Assembly: GCF_000308615.1 (NCBI RefSeq)
Contig: NZ_BAGB01000068.1
Span: forward strand, 62,001 to 126,000
From: Nocardia jiangxiensis NBRC 101359
GTDB lineage: Bacteria > Actinomycetota > Actinomycetes > Mycobacteriales > Mycobacteriaceae
Length of the DNA stretch: 64,000 nucleotides
Direction: 5' to 3'
The position numbers and the translations under genes were made by a program. Positions 15,874 through 23,668 of the stretch are shown here, one piece after another (within the stretch, counting starts at the first letter, position 1; every line of letters starts with the position of its first letter). The notes below the pieces were generated by a model, which worked only from the letters and a program-made list of their open reading frames with translations, was not told the DNA's origin and searched no databases.

Positions 15874-16715
15874 TGCGCGACCACCGATCCGTTACTCATT
15901 TGCGGTGTATCCGAGGATCCTGCGTGTTTGCGCAGGCTCCCGCCTCCGGACACACCGCGGCTGGTTGGCTCCATTGCCGAAACCACGACCCCCGCTGGGC
16001 GGATCGCGGACGCTGATGTGTGTATCGCCTCGGCGCTGCGCGCCCGTTCGAAGGAGAGCATCTGCATCTCCACGGCCAGATCGACCCGGCGCACCTCCAC
16101 CGACGGCGGCGCGTCCAGCGCGATCGGGGAGAAACTCAGAATGCACTGCATCCCCGCGGCCACCAGCCGATCGCAGACCCCCTGCGCGGCCGGATCCGGG
16201 ACGGTGATGACCGCGATGGTCGGTTCGAGTTCGATGACGGCGTCGTTCAGTTCGGCGACGTCGCGCACCGGCAGGCCGCTGACCGTCGCGCCGATGACCA
16301 ACGGATCCCGGTCGAAGATGCCGACCATGGCGAATCCGCGTCGCCGGAAGCCGCCGTATCCGGCCAGCGCACGACCCAGATTTCCGGCCCCGACCAGGAT
16401 CACCCGATGCCCTTCGGACAGTCCGAGAACATCCTCGATGCGGGCGCGCAACTTGGCCACGTCGTAGCCGACGCCGCGTACGCCGTTGGGTCCGAGGAAG
16501 GACAGGTCCTTGCGCAGCTTCGCCGAACCGACACCCGCCGCGACAGCGAGTTCCTCACTCGATACGATGAGCACGCCCTCGTCGGCCAGGATGGCGAGGA
16601 CCCGGAGATAGGTCGCCAACCGCGTGACCGTAGCCTGCGGAATGTCCTTGGACGGTGCGTTCGACCGCAGAGCCCTGCCGGAGACGCCTTCGGGCGTCTC
16701 ATGCTGCTCTGTCAC
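15870..16715 (-). CDS. rex: Redox-sensing transcriptional repressor Rex
   Basis: A 281-residue NAD+/NADH-sensing repressor. The N-terminal winged helix (about residues 24-85; SSEELAVAAGVGSAKLRKDLSFLG) is followed by a Rossmann domain with VGAGNLGRALAGYGGF (GAGNLG at 109-114) and the effector loop ITVPDPAAQGVCD. A poorly conserved tail of about 60 residues, rich in S and G, extends beyond the usual length. The GTG at 16715 has GAGGAG upstream. It is the first gene of rex-hemACD, an arrangement known in Streptomyces coelicolor where Rex represses its own operon, and a near-consensus Rex site lies about 150 bases upstream. Confidence 0.95.
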   Translation of the reverse strand: MTEQHETPEGVSGRALRSNAPSKDIPQATVTRLATYLRVLAILADEGVLIVSSEELAVAAGVGSAKLRKDLSFLGPNGVRGVGYDVAKLRARIEDVLGLSEGHRVILVGAGNLGRALAGYGGFRRRGFAMVGIFDRDPLVIGATVSGLPVRDVAELNDAVIELEPTIAVITVPDPAAQGVCDRLVAAGMQCILSFSPIALDAPPSVEVRRVDLAVEMQMLSFERARSAEAIHTSASAIRPAGVVVSAMEPTSRGVSGGGSLRKHAGSSDTPQMSNGSVVAQ

Positions 16716-16854
16716 GTCGTTCGGCTCCTCGTCCGGCCGGGGTCAGGTATCCGGTTTCTCTCCGCCGACGACACACCTGGGACCAGTGCCGCCTGGCGCG
16801 CGTCGGGGTTATTGGCTGCTTCCGCTGCCGGAAGCGAGCGGCTTGCGTGCCACC

Positions 16855-16883
16855 ACCGTAACCGCTTGTGAAGCCCTGCACAA
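16855..16883 (-). promoter_or_regulatory. Rex operator (16866-16883) overlapping a candidate rex-hemACD promoter
   Basis: The plus strand reads TTGTGAAGCCCTGCACAA. The Rex consensus, from knowledge of S. coelicolor and other Gram-positives, is TTGTGAA-N4-TTCACAA; 13 of 14 fixed positions match. On the minus strand TTGTGC (inside the site) and TACGGT (16855-16860) are 17 bases apart, a possible -35/-10 pair, so bound Rex would block it. Confidence 0.75.
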
Positions 16884-16911
16884 AGTCGGTGAATTCAGTC
16901 ACTGTATTTTT

Positions 16912-16933
16912 GGCCTCCGCTTCGCTCCGGCGG
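16912..16933. repeat. Dispersed 22-base repeat, copy B
   Basis: Inverted relative to copies A and C. Its 22 bases equal copy C exactly, and the match continues about 10 bases beyond (five A residues, then Y-ACAG read on the minus strand). It sits 29 bases beyond the Rex operator in the 636-base gap upstream of rex. Confidence 0.65.
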
Positions 16934-17021
16934 GGTCGGGGCCCCCGAAGGGCCGATTCTTCCCTCCCTACGCTCCCCCGCTTCGCTCCTCCGCTCCGGT
17001 CAGTCCAGAATCGACCCGGGC

Positions 17022-17191
17022 CCCGACCTCGGGGTTAGCGTTATCGAAGGCGGGCGAAACCAGGTGCGTCCGGGGTAGGGCTTTCGTTTTTGCAGGATCC
17101 ACCCGGCCCGACCTCGGGGTTAGCGTTGCCGAGGGTGGGCGAAACCAGGTGGGTCCGGGGTTGGGCTTTCGTCTTTGCAGGATCGGCCCGG
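17022..17191. repeat. Two tandem copies of an 85-base sequence
   Basis: Units 17022-17106 and 17107-17191 are about 89% identical by eye. Both contain CCCGACCTCGGGGTTAGCGT near the start and GGGCTTTCGT and TTTGCAGGAT near the end; CCCCGA/TCGGGG around CC can form a small hairpin at the head of the first unit. They occupy the gap between rex and the glutaredoxin-like gene. Reading frames through them are not convincing as protein. No purpose is evident. Confidence 0.8.
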
Positions 17192-17351
17192 GTCGCGCCT
17201 CGAAGTAGGGGCAGTTCGGGAGTGAAACGAACCGGGTGAACTGGTGGGTCAGTGTTCCATCACTTCAGGATCAACCTGGGCCACCGTCCTTGGTGTCGGC
17301 GTGTCCGGTGGGGCCGGGAACATACGTATCCACGACGGCTTTAATGAATGT

Positions 17352-17609
17352 ATGGGTGATCGACATGCGGTGACGTTGCTGACCCGGGCAGGTTGCGGGC
17401 TGTGCATCGTCGCGTTGGACCAGTTGCGTTCGATTTGTGCGGATTTCGGGATCGAGCCCGGGACCGTGGATGTGGACGAGGCCGCGGCGACCGATCCGGG
17501 TTTGCGCGCCGAATACGGCGACCGGTTGCCGGTGGTGCTGCTCGACGGCCGGGAGCACAGCTATTTCGACGTCGACGAAACGCGACTGCGCGCCGACCTG
17601 AACCGCTGA
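17352..17609 (+). CDS. Glutaredoxin-like protein (DUF836 type)
   Basis: An 85-residue thioredoxin-fold protein with a CxxC motif near the start (TLLTRAGCGLCIVALDQL) and a later VVLLDGREH strand. DUF836/glutaredoxin-like proteins are small cytoplasmic thiol proteins of unclear partners. The ATG at 17352 gives the normal short N-terminus; an upstream frame to 17244 is not needed. The position beside rex and the hem genes matches M. tuberculosis Rv0508. No strong ribosome site is visible. Confidence 0.8.
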   Translation: MGDRHAVTLLTRAGCGLCIVALDQLRSICADFGIEPGTVDVDEAAATDPGLRAEYGDRLPVVLLDGREHSYFDVDETRLRADLNR

Positions 17610-17703
17610 GCGCCGGTGTGGGCAGCGCCTCGTCGTTCGTACGGCACCAGGTCACCCCACTCGGTTAATGTTGGGATGTTCGCGCGACGGGCGGAGGTTA
17701 GCG

Positions 17704-18744
17704 GTGCCGGAACGATCCAAAGATGCGAGGACAGGGTTCATCGCGGGCAGATTCGGCGAGTTCCCGGCGCGGTGGGGGCAGGGGTTGTCCGATCAGCTCA
17801 CCCGCATCACGCGCAGCCCGTTCGGGCCCAGCGAGGAGGAATTGCGCGCCAATCTCGCCGGTGAGGCCAGCGCCGACGCGGCCCTCGCCCTGCACGATGC
17901 GGAACTCGCGGAATCGGTTGCGGTAGAAGAAGATTCGCAGATCCCCGAACGCGCTCGCCCGCCTCGCGACCTGACCGCGGCGGCCTTCTTCGACGTGGAC
18001 AACACGATGGTGCAGGGCGCGTCGATCGTGCACTTCGCCCGCGGCCTGGCCGCGCGCAAGTACTTCAAGACCTCGGATCTGGCAGATATGGCCTGGAAGC
18101 AGGTCAAATTCCGGATCACCGGCAAGGAGAGCCAGGGCGATATGGCCAGCGGCAAGGAGAAGGCCCTGGCCTTCATCGCGGGCCGCTCCACCGCCGAACT
18201 GGCCGAACTGGGCGAGGAGATCTACGACGAGATCATCGCCGACAAGATCTGGCCCGGCACCCGCGCGCTGGCGCAGATGCACCTGGACGCGGGGCAGCAG
18301 GTCTGGCTGGTCACCGCGACTCCGGTCGAACTGGCCCAGGTCATCGCCAAGCGGCTGGGCCTGACCGGCGCGCTGGGCACCGTCGCGGAGAGCGAGGACG
18401 GTGTGTTCACCGGCCGGCTGGTCGGCGATATCCTGCACGGCCTGGGCAAGGCGCACGCGGTGCGCACCCTGGCCATCCGCGAGGGCCTGAATCTCAAGCG
18501 CTGCACCGCGTATTCCGACAGTCACAACGACGTCCCGATGCTCTCGCTCACCGGCACCGCGGTCGCCATCAACCCCGACTCGGACCTGCGCGAAGTGGCC
18601 AAGAACCGAGGCTGGGAGGTCCGCGATTTCCGCACCGGCCGCAAGGCCGCGAAGATCGGCGTACCCACGGCATTGGCGCTGGGCGCGGCCGGTGGCGCAG
18701 CCGCTGCGGTGCTGACCCGCAAGCGGGACGCCGCGAAGAACTGA
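17704..18744 (+). CDS. HAD-IB family phosphatase (SerB1-like)
   Basis: A 346-residue haloacid-dehalogenase superfamily hydrolase. The nucleophile motif is FFDVDNTMVQGAS (Asp97, Asp99), with motif II in WLVTATPVEL and the acidic motif in TAYSDSHNDVPML. A helical cap lies between. About 90 residues precede the domain, and the C-terminus has a hydrophobic stretch (VPTALALGAAGGAAAAVL) before a basic tail, suggesting membrane association. The GTG at 17704 has a GGAGG site six bases upstream. Phosphoserine has been proposed as substrate for the M. tuberculosis relative SerB1 (Rv0505c), but this group also dephosphorylates lipids, which fits the acyltransferase gene next door. Confidence 0.85.
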   Translation: MPERSKDARTGFIAGRFGEFPARWGQGLSDQLTRITRSPFGPSEEELRANLAGEASADAALALHDAELAESVAVEEDSQIPERARPPRDLTAAAFFDVDNTMVQGASIVHFARGLAARKYFKTSDLADMAWKQVKFRITGKESQGDMASGKEKALAFIAGRSTAELAELGEEIYDEIIADKIWPGTRALAQMHLDAGQQVWLVTATPVELAQVIAKRLGLTGALGTVAESEDGVFTGRLVGDILHGLGKAHAVRTLAIREGLNLKRCTAYSDSHNDVPMLSLTGTAVAINPDSDLREVAKNRGWEVRDFRTGRKAAKIGVPTALALGAAGGAAAAVLTRKRDAAKN

Positions 18745-18745
18745 C

Positions 18746-18775
18746 AGTCGGGTCGGGTATCACCCCGACCCGACT
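18746..18775. terminator. Bidirectional terminator between convergent genes
   Basis: A perfect 12-base-pair stem (AGTCGGGTCGGG with its complement) and a 6-base loop TATCAC, placed between the HAD gene stop (18744) and the acyltransferase stop (18778). Confidence 0.8.
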
Positions 18776-18777
18776 TC

Positions 18778-19794
18778 TCACCCGCTGAAAGCGTTGCGGC
18801 GCTTGGCCAGTCGCTTGTACAGCGTCTGCTGGATGGTCTCCCGGACCTGGTCGGTGATATCGAACATGGTCATCGCGTCGTCCGCGGCCTCGGGCTCGTA
18901 GGCCCCGGTCCCGATGGGCTCACCGAATTCGATGTACCACTTGGAGGGCAGCGGCATCATGCCCAGCAGACCCAGATGCGGAAACAGCGGCGTCACAGGA
19001 AAATACGGCAATCCGAGCAATCGCGCCAGTGGCTTGAGATCGGCGAGCTTCGGGTAGATCTCCTCCGAACCCACGATCGAGCACGGAATGATCGGCACGC
19101 CGGTCCGCACCGCGGCCGAGACGAATCCCCCACGCCCGAACCGCTGCAACTTGTACCGATCCCCGTACGCCTTACCGAGTCCCTTGTAGCCCTCGGGGAA
19201 TACCCCGGCCAGCTCACCGCCGCGCAACAACCGCTCGGCATCGGCCGGGCAGGCCAGCGTGTGTCCGGCCTTGCGGGCCAGCCCGCCCAGGACCGGCGTC
19301 TCGAAGACCAGATCGGCGGCCAACAAGCGCACCACGCGCTGCGCGGGATGCCGATCGTGCACGGCCACCTGCAACATCAACCCGTCCAGCGGCAGGACGC
19401 CCGCGTGATTGGACACGATCAGCGCGCCACCGGATTCGGGCAGATTCTCGATTCCGTTGACCTCCACGCGGAACCACTGTTCGGCCAGCGGCCGCAGCGC
19501 GGGCAGCAGCACCGACTCCAGCAGATGTTCGTCGAGGCCGAACTCGTCGACCTGGTAGTCGCCGGTGAGGCGGCGGCGGGCGAAATCGGCGGTGCCGCGG
19601 ATGCCGTCGGCGACCGTATCGCGCACCAGATCGCCCAGCGAGCGCGGCGGCGGCGGAGTGGTCTCGGCCAGACGTTCGGTCAGCGAGGTCACCGGTTTCG
19701 CGGCGCTCTCCCCCGGCCAGCGCCGCGGTACGGGCCGTTGCCTGGCCTCGAAATCGACGTCGTGCAGTTGGATGACCTTGGCCACATCGTTCAT
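18778..19794 (-). CDS. PlsC-like 1-acylglycerol-phosphate acyltransferase family protein
   Basis: A 338-residue glycerolipid-acyltransferase-fold protein. Blocks visible are SNHAGVLPLD (His130, Asp137), a substrate block with FPEGYKG (199-205), and VPIIPCSIVGSEE. The catalytic pair is spaced HX6D instead of the usual HX4D, as I recall for Rv0502-type proteins too. An 80-residue N-terminal region is polar and proline-rich. The likely role is acyl transfer to a lysophospholipid or related acceptor. The ATG overlaps the stop of the upstream epimerase gene (ATGA), so the two are coupled; the HAD phosphatase gene is convergent. Confidence 0.82.
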   Translation of the reverse strand: MNDVAKVIQLHDVDFEARQRPVPRRWPGESAAKPVTSLTERLAETTPPPPRSLGDLVRDTVADGIRGTADFARRRLTGDYQVDEFGLDEHLLESVLLPALRPLAEQWFRVEVNGIENLPESGGALIVSNHAGVLPLDGLMLQVAVHDRHPAQRVVRLLAADLVFETPVLGGLARKAGHTLACPADAERLLRGGELAGVFPEGYKGLGKAYGDRYKLQRFGRGGFVSAAVRTGVPIIPCSIVGSEEIYPKLADLKPLARLLGLPYFPVTPLFPHLGLLGMMPLPSKWYIEFGEPIGTGAYEPEAADDAMTMFDITDQVRETIQQTLYKRLAKRRNAFSG

Positions 19795-20864
19795 CGGTGT
19801 GCTCCCTCTCCGGCCCCGACAAGGCCGAGAAGTCTCGTTTCAGCGGCGTCTATCCAGCGCGGATCGATGACGGGGCGCAACGCTGCGCCCCCGACGAAGT
19901 CATCGAAGGCCTGCATCGTGGTCCAGCGCGGCTCGAATCCGAGTTCGGCGCGCATTCGGGTGGTGTCCAGACCGCACCCGAAATAGAAGTAGTCGATCTG
20001 CTCGGACGTGAACTCCTGCATCACCGGACCCATGAAGCTGCGGCCCACGGTGCGGAACAGCGCGAACGGAATGGGCATCGGGACCCGGCCCGCTCGGCGA
20101 ATCGCCTGGGACAAGGTCAACGAACCGTCCCCGGCGACGTTGAACGTCCCGCCCGGCGCGGCCAGTGCGGCATGCGTCAGCGCGGCGATCGAATCCTGCT
20201 CGTGCAACACCTGCATGCGCGGATCGCGGCCGAGAACCGTCGGCGTCACCGGCGACCGGAAATACTGCACGCCGCGGTCGGCCAGCCGAGATCCGACGAT
20301 CGGCGGAAAACGCAGAATTGCCGTCGCGATATCCGGGCGACGTCGCGCCAGCCCGCGCACATAACCTTCCATTTCGATCATGTCCCGCGCGAAAGAACCG
20401 CTCGGCGGGGTTCGGGCGCTCATTTCCTCGGTGAATTTCGCCGGATCCTTCGCACTGCATCCATAGACCGCGGAGGAAGATCGCACCACCACTCGGCGCA
20501 CGGTCGGGGATTTCTGGCAGACGGCCAGCAGTTGCATCGCGCCGAGTACGTTGAAATCCTTCATCGCCGCGCGCCCGCCACTGGATGGCGGCCGGGACAG
20601 TACCGCGGGGTGTACCACCGTATCCACCTCGTTGCCGTCGACGACCTTGCGTATCAACGGATTACGAATATCGGCCCGGACGAATTCCGCGCGGCCCATG
20701 CGATGCAGCAGCTCCCGACCGGGCTGGCGCGCATCCACCGCGATGATCCGCTCGACAGTGGGGTCGGCGGCGAGGGCGGCAACCACGTTGCCGCCGAAGA
20801 ATCGACTGGCACCGGTGACCAGCACCACTTTCGGCCGGTGTCCGTCGCGCTCGTTCTGGCTCAC
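19791..20864 (-). CDS. NAD-dependent epimerase/dehydratase family protein (Rv0501-like)
   Basis: A 357-residue extended short-chain dehydrogenase. The nucleotide motif is VLVTGASRFFGGNVV (residues 14-28), with the acidic strand end IAVDARQPG and SSSAVYGCS in the usual active-site strand. The canonical YxxxK is not seen where expected: the region reads FARDMIEMEGYV. The protein may therefore be a binding or scaffold protein or use other residues. The start is a GTG at 20864. Translational overlap with the acyltransferase gene suggests a lipid-linked job. M. tuberculosis Rv0501 is called galE2, but UDP-galactose epimerase activity is not supported by what I see. Confidence 0.8.
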   Translation of the reverse strand: MSQNERDGHRPKVVLVTGASRFFGGNVVAALAADPTVERIIAVDARQPGRELLHRMGRAEFVRADIRNPLIRKVVDGNEVDTVVHPAVLSRPPSSGGRAAMKDFNVLGAMQLLAVCQKSPTVRRVVVRSSSAVYGCSAKDPAKFTEEMSARTPPSGSFARDMIEMEGYVRGLARRRPDIATAILRFPPIVGSRLADRGVQYFRSPVTPTVLGRDPRMQVLHEQDSIAALTHAALAAPGGTFNVAGDGSLTLSQAIRRAGRVPMPIPFALFRTVGRSFMGPVMQEFTSEQIDYFYFGCGLDTTRMRAELGFEPRWTTMQAFDDFVGGAALRPVIDPRWIDAAETRLLGLVGAGEGAHR

Positions 20865-20993
20865 GCCGAAAATCCCAACTGAACCCCTTTGCCGGCTTGT
20901 CCCCGCGCGGTCCAGGGTAGCGGGTCGCGCGCGTACCTGGAGAGGCTATTTACCAGGTTCTAACGAGGACTTTCGTCACCGGAAACGAAAGAA

Positions 20994-21015
20994 CCCGCCA
21001 TCAGTTGATGACGGG
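20994..21015 (-). terminator. Terminator after the bS22 gene
   Basis: Inverted repeat CCCGCCATCA / TGATGACGGG (one mismatch, 2-base centre) starting 18 bases past the bS22 stop. On the minus strand it is followed by TTCTTTCGTTT, a T-rich tail. Confidence 0.75.
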
Positions 21016-21032
21016 CCTTCGACGGCTACGGC

Positions 21033-21134
21033 CTACTTGCCGAGTTTGCGACGCTGCACACGGGTGCGGCGAAGCAGCTTGCGATGCTTCTTCTTCGACA
21101 TCCGCTTACGGCGCTTCTTGATCACAGAACCCAT
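21033..21134 (-). CDS. Ribosomal protein bS22 (33 residues)
   Basis: A tiny, extremely basic protein beginning [19 protein letters not shown] and ending RRKLGK, with 20 Lys/Arg among 33 residues. It matches the actinobacterial small-subunit protein bS22 (AURKAIP1/COX24-domain, equivalent to Rv0500B from memory), which sits on the 30S subunit near the decoding region. A GAGGA site lies eight bases before the ATG. It stands alone between the helix-turn-helix gene and the epimerase gene, with its own terminator, which suggests separate strong expression. Confidence 0.95.
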
Positions 21135-21380
21135 AGGGTTGTTCCTCGCGTTCTCTCTCTACTCGGCGCGCACGCCGGTTCACGTACGCTCTGTTCCCCG
21201 GGTCGCCCGGCCCGCATGGCTACCCGGTTTCCGCGCTCCCAATGTTCGCGCGGCCGCCGCGGCGCTGAGAAGCACCGACTGGCGAACACGACGGTGGTTC
21301 ATCGTACCGGGCCACTGCCGCGCGAATGAAACGGGGATCGCCCCGGCCGCTCGGGCCGGGGCATCGGATCCCGTTGGGGA

Positions 21381-21605
21381 TCAGCCCGCGTCGAAGTACG
21401 AAGTCTGCAGATAATCGTGCACGGCCTTCGCGTGCACTCGGAACGATCTGCCGACTCGCACCGCGGGCAACTCGCCCGAGTGCACCAACCGATACACCGT
21501 CATCTTCGATACCCGCATCAGATTCGCCACCTCGGCGACGGTGAGGAACTGCGTCCCTCCACCGACCACGGGTCCCGTACTCGCAGAGCTGTTTCCAGAC
21601 ATCAT
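21381..21605 (-). CDS. Excisionase-type helix-turn-helix protein (Rv0500A-like)
   Basis: A 74-residue DNA-binding protein. After a short S/G-rich start, one MerR/excisionase-like winged helix covers most of it: FLTVAEVANLMRVSKMTVYRLV and HSGELPAVRVGRSFRV, ending in QTSYFDAG. Such orphan proteins are conserved beside proC in mycobacteria and relatives and are presumed regulators rather than recombination factors; no integrase or attachment site is nearby. Two adjacent ATG codons (21605 and 21602) are both possible. A 246-base gap to bS22 shows no other gene. Confidence 0.85.
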   Translation of the reverse strand: MMSGNSSASTGPVVGGGTQFLTVAEVANLMRVSKMTVYRLVHSGELPAVRVGRSFRVHAKAVHDYLQTSYFDAG

Positions 21606-21797
21606 TGCGTCACCGACCTCCGGCACGTCCGCGCCGCCGGCTTCCCCACCGGCGGAACAGACACGCACGTGCTCCTTGAAGCTTAGCGGGACCAGTGGGA
21701 TTGCTGCGACGGGTGTGAGAAATCGGATTTGCCGGGCAGATAACCGGCCGGTCAGGCAACGGACGCGTGTCGTTCAATTACCTGCGCGAATCAGGGG

Positions 21798-22607
21798 TCA
21801 CCGGTCGTGTGCCGCCGAGCGGTCCCGCGCCGCGTTGAGCCCCTCGATGAACGCCGAGCGCAACCCGGCACGTTCCATCTCGCGCACCGCCGCGGCCGTG
21901 GTGCCTGCGGGCGAGGTGACCGCGGCGCGCAGTTCGGCCGCATCCTGACCGGACTCGTCCAGCAGCGCCGCCGAGCCCAGCATCGTCTGCACCACCAGTT
22001 GGGTGGCCACGTCACGGCTCAGGCCCATCCCGACACCGGCCTCCACCATGGCCTCGACCACCAGGAAGAAATATGCGGGACCCGAACCCGACACCGCGGT
22101 CACCGCGTCCATCTTGGATTCGGTTACGGTGACCACCTTGCCGACCGCGGCCATCAGCTCGGACACCTGCTCGAGCTGCGCCGCGTCGGCGTGGCGGCCT
22201 CCCGCGATCGCGCTCATGCCCTGGCCGACCAGCATCGGGGTATTCGGCATGACCCGGACCACCGGGAATCCGGCGGGCAGTTTGGCCTCCAGGCGCGCGG
22301 TGGTCATCCCGGCGACCACGGAGACCAGCACGCGGTCGCGCGCGTCGTCCTGATCGACCTTGCTCACCTCGGCGAGCACGCCGTCCACATCGCCCGGCTT
22401 CACGGCGACGACCAGCAGATCCGCACCCGTCGCGGCATCGGTGACGTCGTCGGTGACGCGGATGCCCAGGCGCTCGCTCAGGAGTTCCGCACGCGCCGCC
22501 ATCGTCTCGACGACGACCAGATCCTTGGTCGCCCACCCGGATTCGAGCAGTCCGGCGAGTAACGCCTCGCCGATCCGTCCGCCACCGATCACCGCAATTC
22601 TCGTCAT
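21798..22607 (-). CDS. proC: Pyrroline-5-carboxylate reductase
   Basis: A 269-residue enzyme reducing 1-pyrroline-5-carboxylate to proline with NAD(P)H. The N-terminal nucleotide motif is IAVIGGGRIGEAL, and the C-terminal dimerisation and catalytic blocks are clear (VRVMPNTPMLVGQG, AVSGSGPAYFFLVVEAMVEAG, TSPAGTTAAAV). I chose the ATG at 22607 because it starts MTRIAVIGGG as usual; the frame could extend 10 codons upstream. It is followed by the helix-turn-helix gene on the same strand after about 190 bases. Confidence 0.95.
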   Translation of the reverse strand: MTRIAVIGGGRIGEALLAGLLESGWATKDLVVVETMAARAELLSERLGIRVTDDVTDAATGADLLVVAVKPGDVDGVLAEVSKVDQDDARDRVLVSVVAGMTTARLEAKLPAGFPVVRVMPNTPMLVGQGMSAIAGGRHADAAQLEQVSELMAAVGKVVTVTESKMDAVTAVSGSGPAYFFLVVEAMVEAGVGMGLSRDVATQLVVQTMLGSAALLDESGQDAAELRAAVTSPAGTTAAAVREMERAGLRSAFIEGLNAARDRSAAHDR

Positions 22608-22658
22608 AGCGTCCAAGGCTATCGGTGCCGCACGCACCGGTTCCGGGCGCGCCGCCGA

Positions 22659-23561
22659 TCAGCGCGGGATGAGCGCGAGCTGACGTGATTGCGCCACGAC
22701 CGCACCGGTGGCGTCCAGGACGAGCTGATCCTCGTCGAACATCCGCTCGCCGATCTCGTGCGCGGTGGCGATGACACGCAGCCAGCCCGGGGCCGGGCGG
22801 CGGCGCAGATAGGTGGTCATCTGCACGGTCGGGGCCCACCCGAAGCGGCCCAGATTCATCGGCACCGGCGGGCTCATATCACCCGCCATCATCGCGAAAT
22901 AGGCCGCGACGTCCGGATCCTGCTGATCGCCCTCCCGCGCGCGGATCCACAGCCGCAGCCGCGGCTCGCCCTGCTCCCGCGCAAGGAATCGGGCCCATTC
23001 GCGATCCAGGGCCACTGTGGCGCCCTCGGCGACGTGCACGAAACTGCCCATCGTCGAGTCCGGGGCGTAGATCTCGGCGTCTGCCGGGGGTTCGGCGGGC
23101 ATATCGGTATGGCTGTCCGCGGTGTAGACCGGGGCTTCGTCATCGAGATGACCGAAGGTGAACGCGGTGTGCACCAGCGTTCGCCCGCCCTGCACCAGAC
23201 CGGCGTCGAGCAGGCAGATCTGCCGGCCGGTCTTGCGGATGCGGACCTCGTACTCGACCTCGCCCGGCTCCGGCGCGCCGAGGAAGTCGGTGCTGGCGGC
23301 GATCGGGAACATCTCGGACAGATCGGGTGCGGACGCGCGCAACCGGAGCATGGCGGCCGCGGCGCTGGCCGCGACCATGGTGCCGCCATGCAGCTTGTCC
23401 CCGATTGTCCAGATCGGCTCGATCGTGCCGCTGTAACGGCCGATCTCCGGGTCCGGGCCGGGCAGCTCGGTCAGTGCGCACACCCGGCCGAAGGGGGCGT
23501 CGTCCGGATCCGCCGCAGTTCCGCTGTCCGTTCGTTCCGCATCGATGGCCAATTCCGTCAC
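22659..23561 (-). CDS. Acyl-CoA thioesterase family (double hot-dog) protein
   Basis: A 300-residue protein with the layout of two hot-dog folds. The first half holds WTIGDKLHGGTMVAASAAAAML and TDFLGAPEPGEVEYEVRIRKTGRQI; the second holds WIRAREGDQQDPDVAAYFAMMAGDMSPPV and an end block QLVLDATGAVVAQSRQLALI. This matches the TesB-like/DUF3298-unrelated thioesterase group found beside proC in mycobacteria (Rv0499 by position). Likely it hydrolyses an acyl-CoA; the substrate is unknown. The GTG at 23561 has AAGGAG at 5-base spacing, whereas the GTG two codons upstream overlaps that site, so I chose the former. Confidence 0.78.
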   Translation of the reverse strand: MTELAIDAERTDSGTAADPDDAPFGRVCALTELPGPDPEIGRYSGTIEPIWTIGDKLHGGTMVAASAAAAMLRLRASAPDLSEMFPIAASTDFLGAPEPGEVEYEVRIRKTGRQICLLDAGLVQGGRTLVHTAFTFGHLDDEAPVYTADSHTDMPAEPPADAEIYAPDSTMGSFVHVAEGATVALDREWARFLAREQGEPRLRLWIRAREGDQQDPDVAAYFAMMAGDMSPPVPMNLGRFGWAPTVQMTTYLRRRPAPGWLRVIATAHEIGERMFDEDQLVLDATGAVVAQSRQLALIPR

Positions 23562-23668
23562 CGCCACTCCTTCCCGCCGTCTGGCTCGTACACCGTATAA
23601 GTGTTACCGCAGAGGCCGCGATTCCCGAACTCGATGTGACCAACGCACCATCTCGGACTCGGTGTGCG

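Noticed and set aside
16624..17208. Plus-strand frame through the tandem repeats (194 codons)
   Set aside because: It would overlap the rex start and encode only repeat-derived sequence; no ribosome site, and third-position GC bias is not that of a gene.
21381..21605. Excisionase-like gene as sign of a prophage or integrative element
   Set aside because: No integrase, attachment duplication or tRNA is nearby, and the gene is conserved beside proC in related genera.
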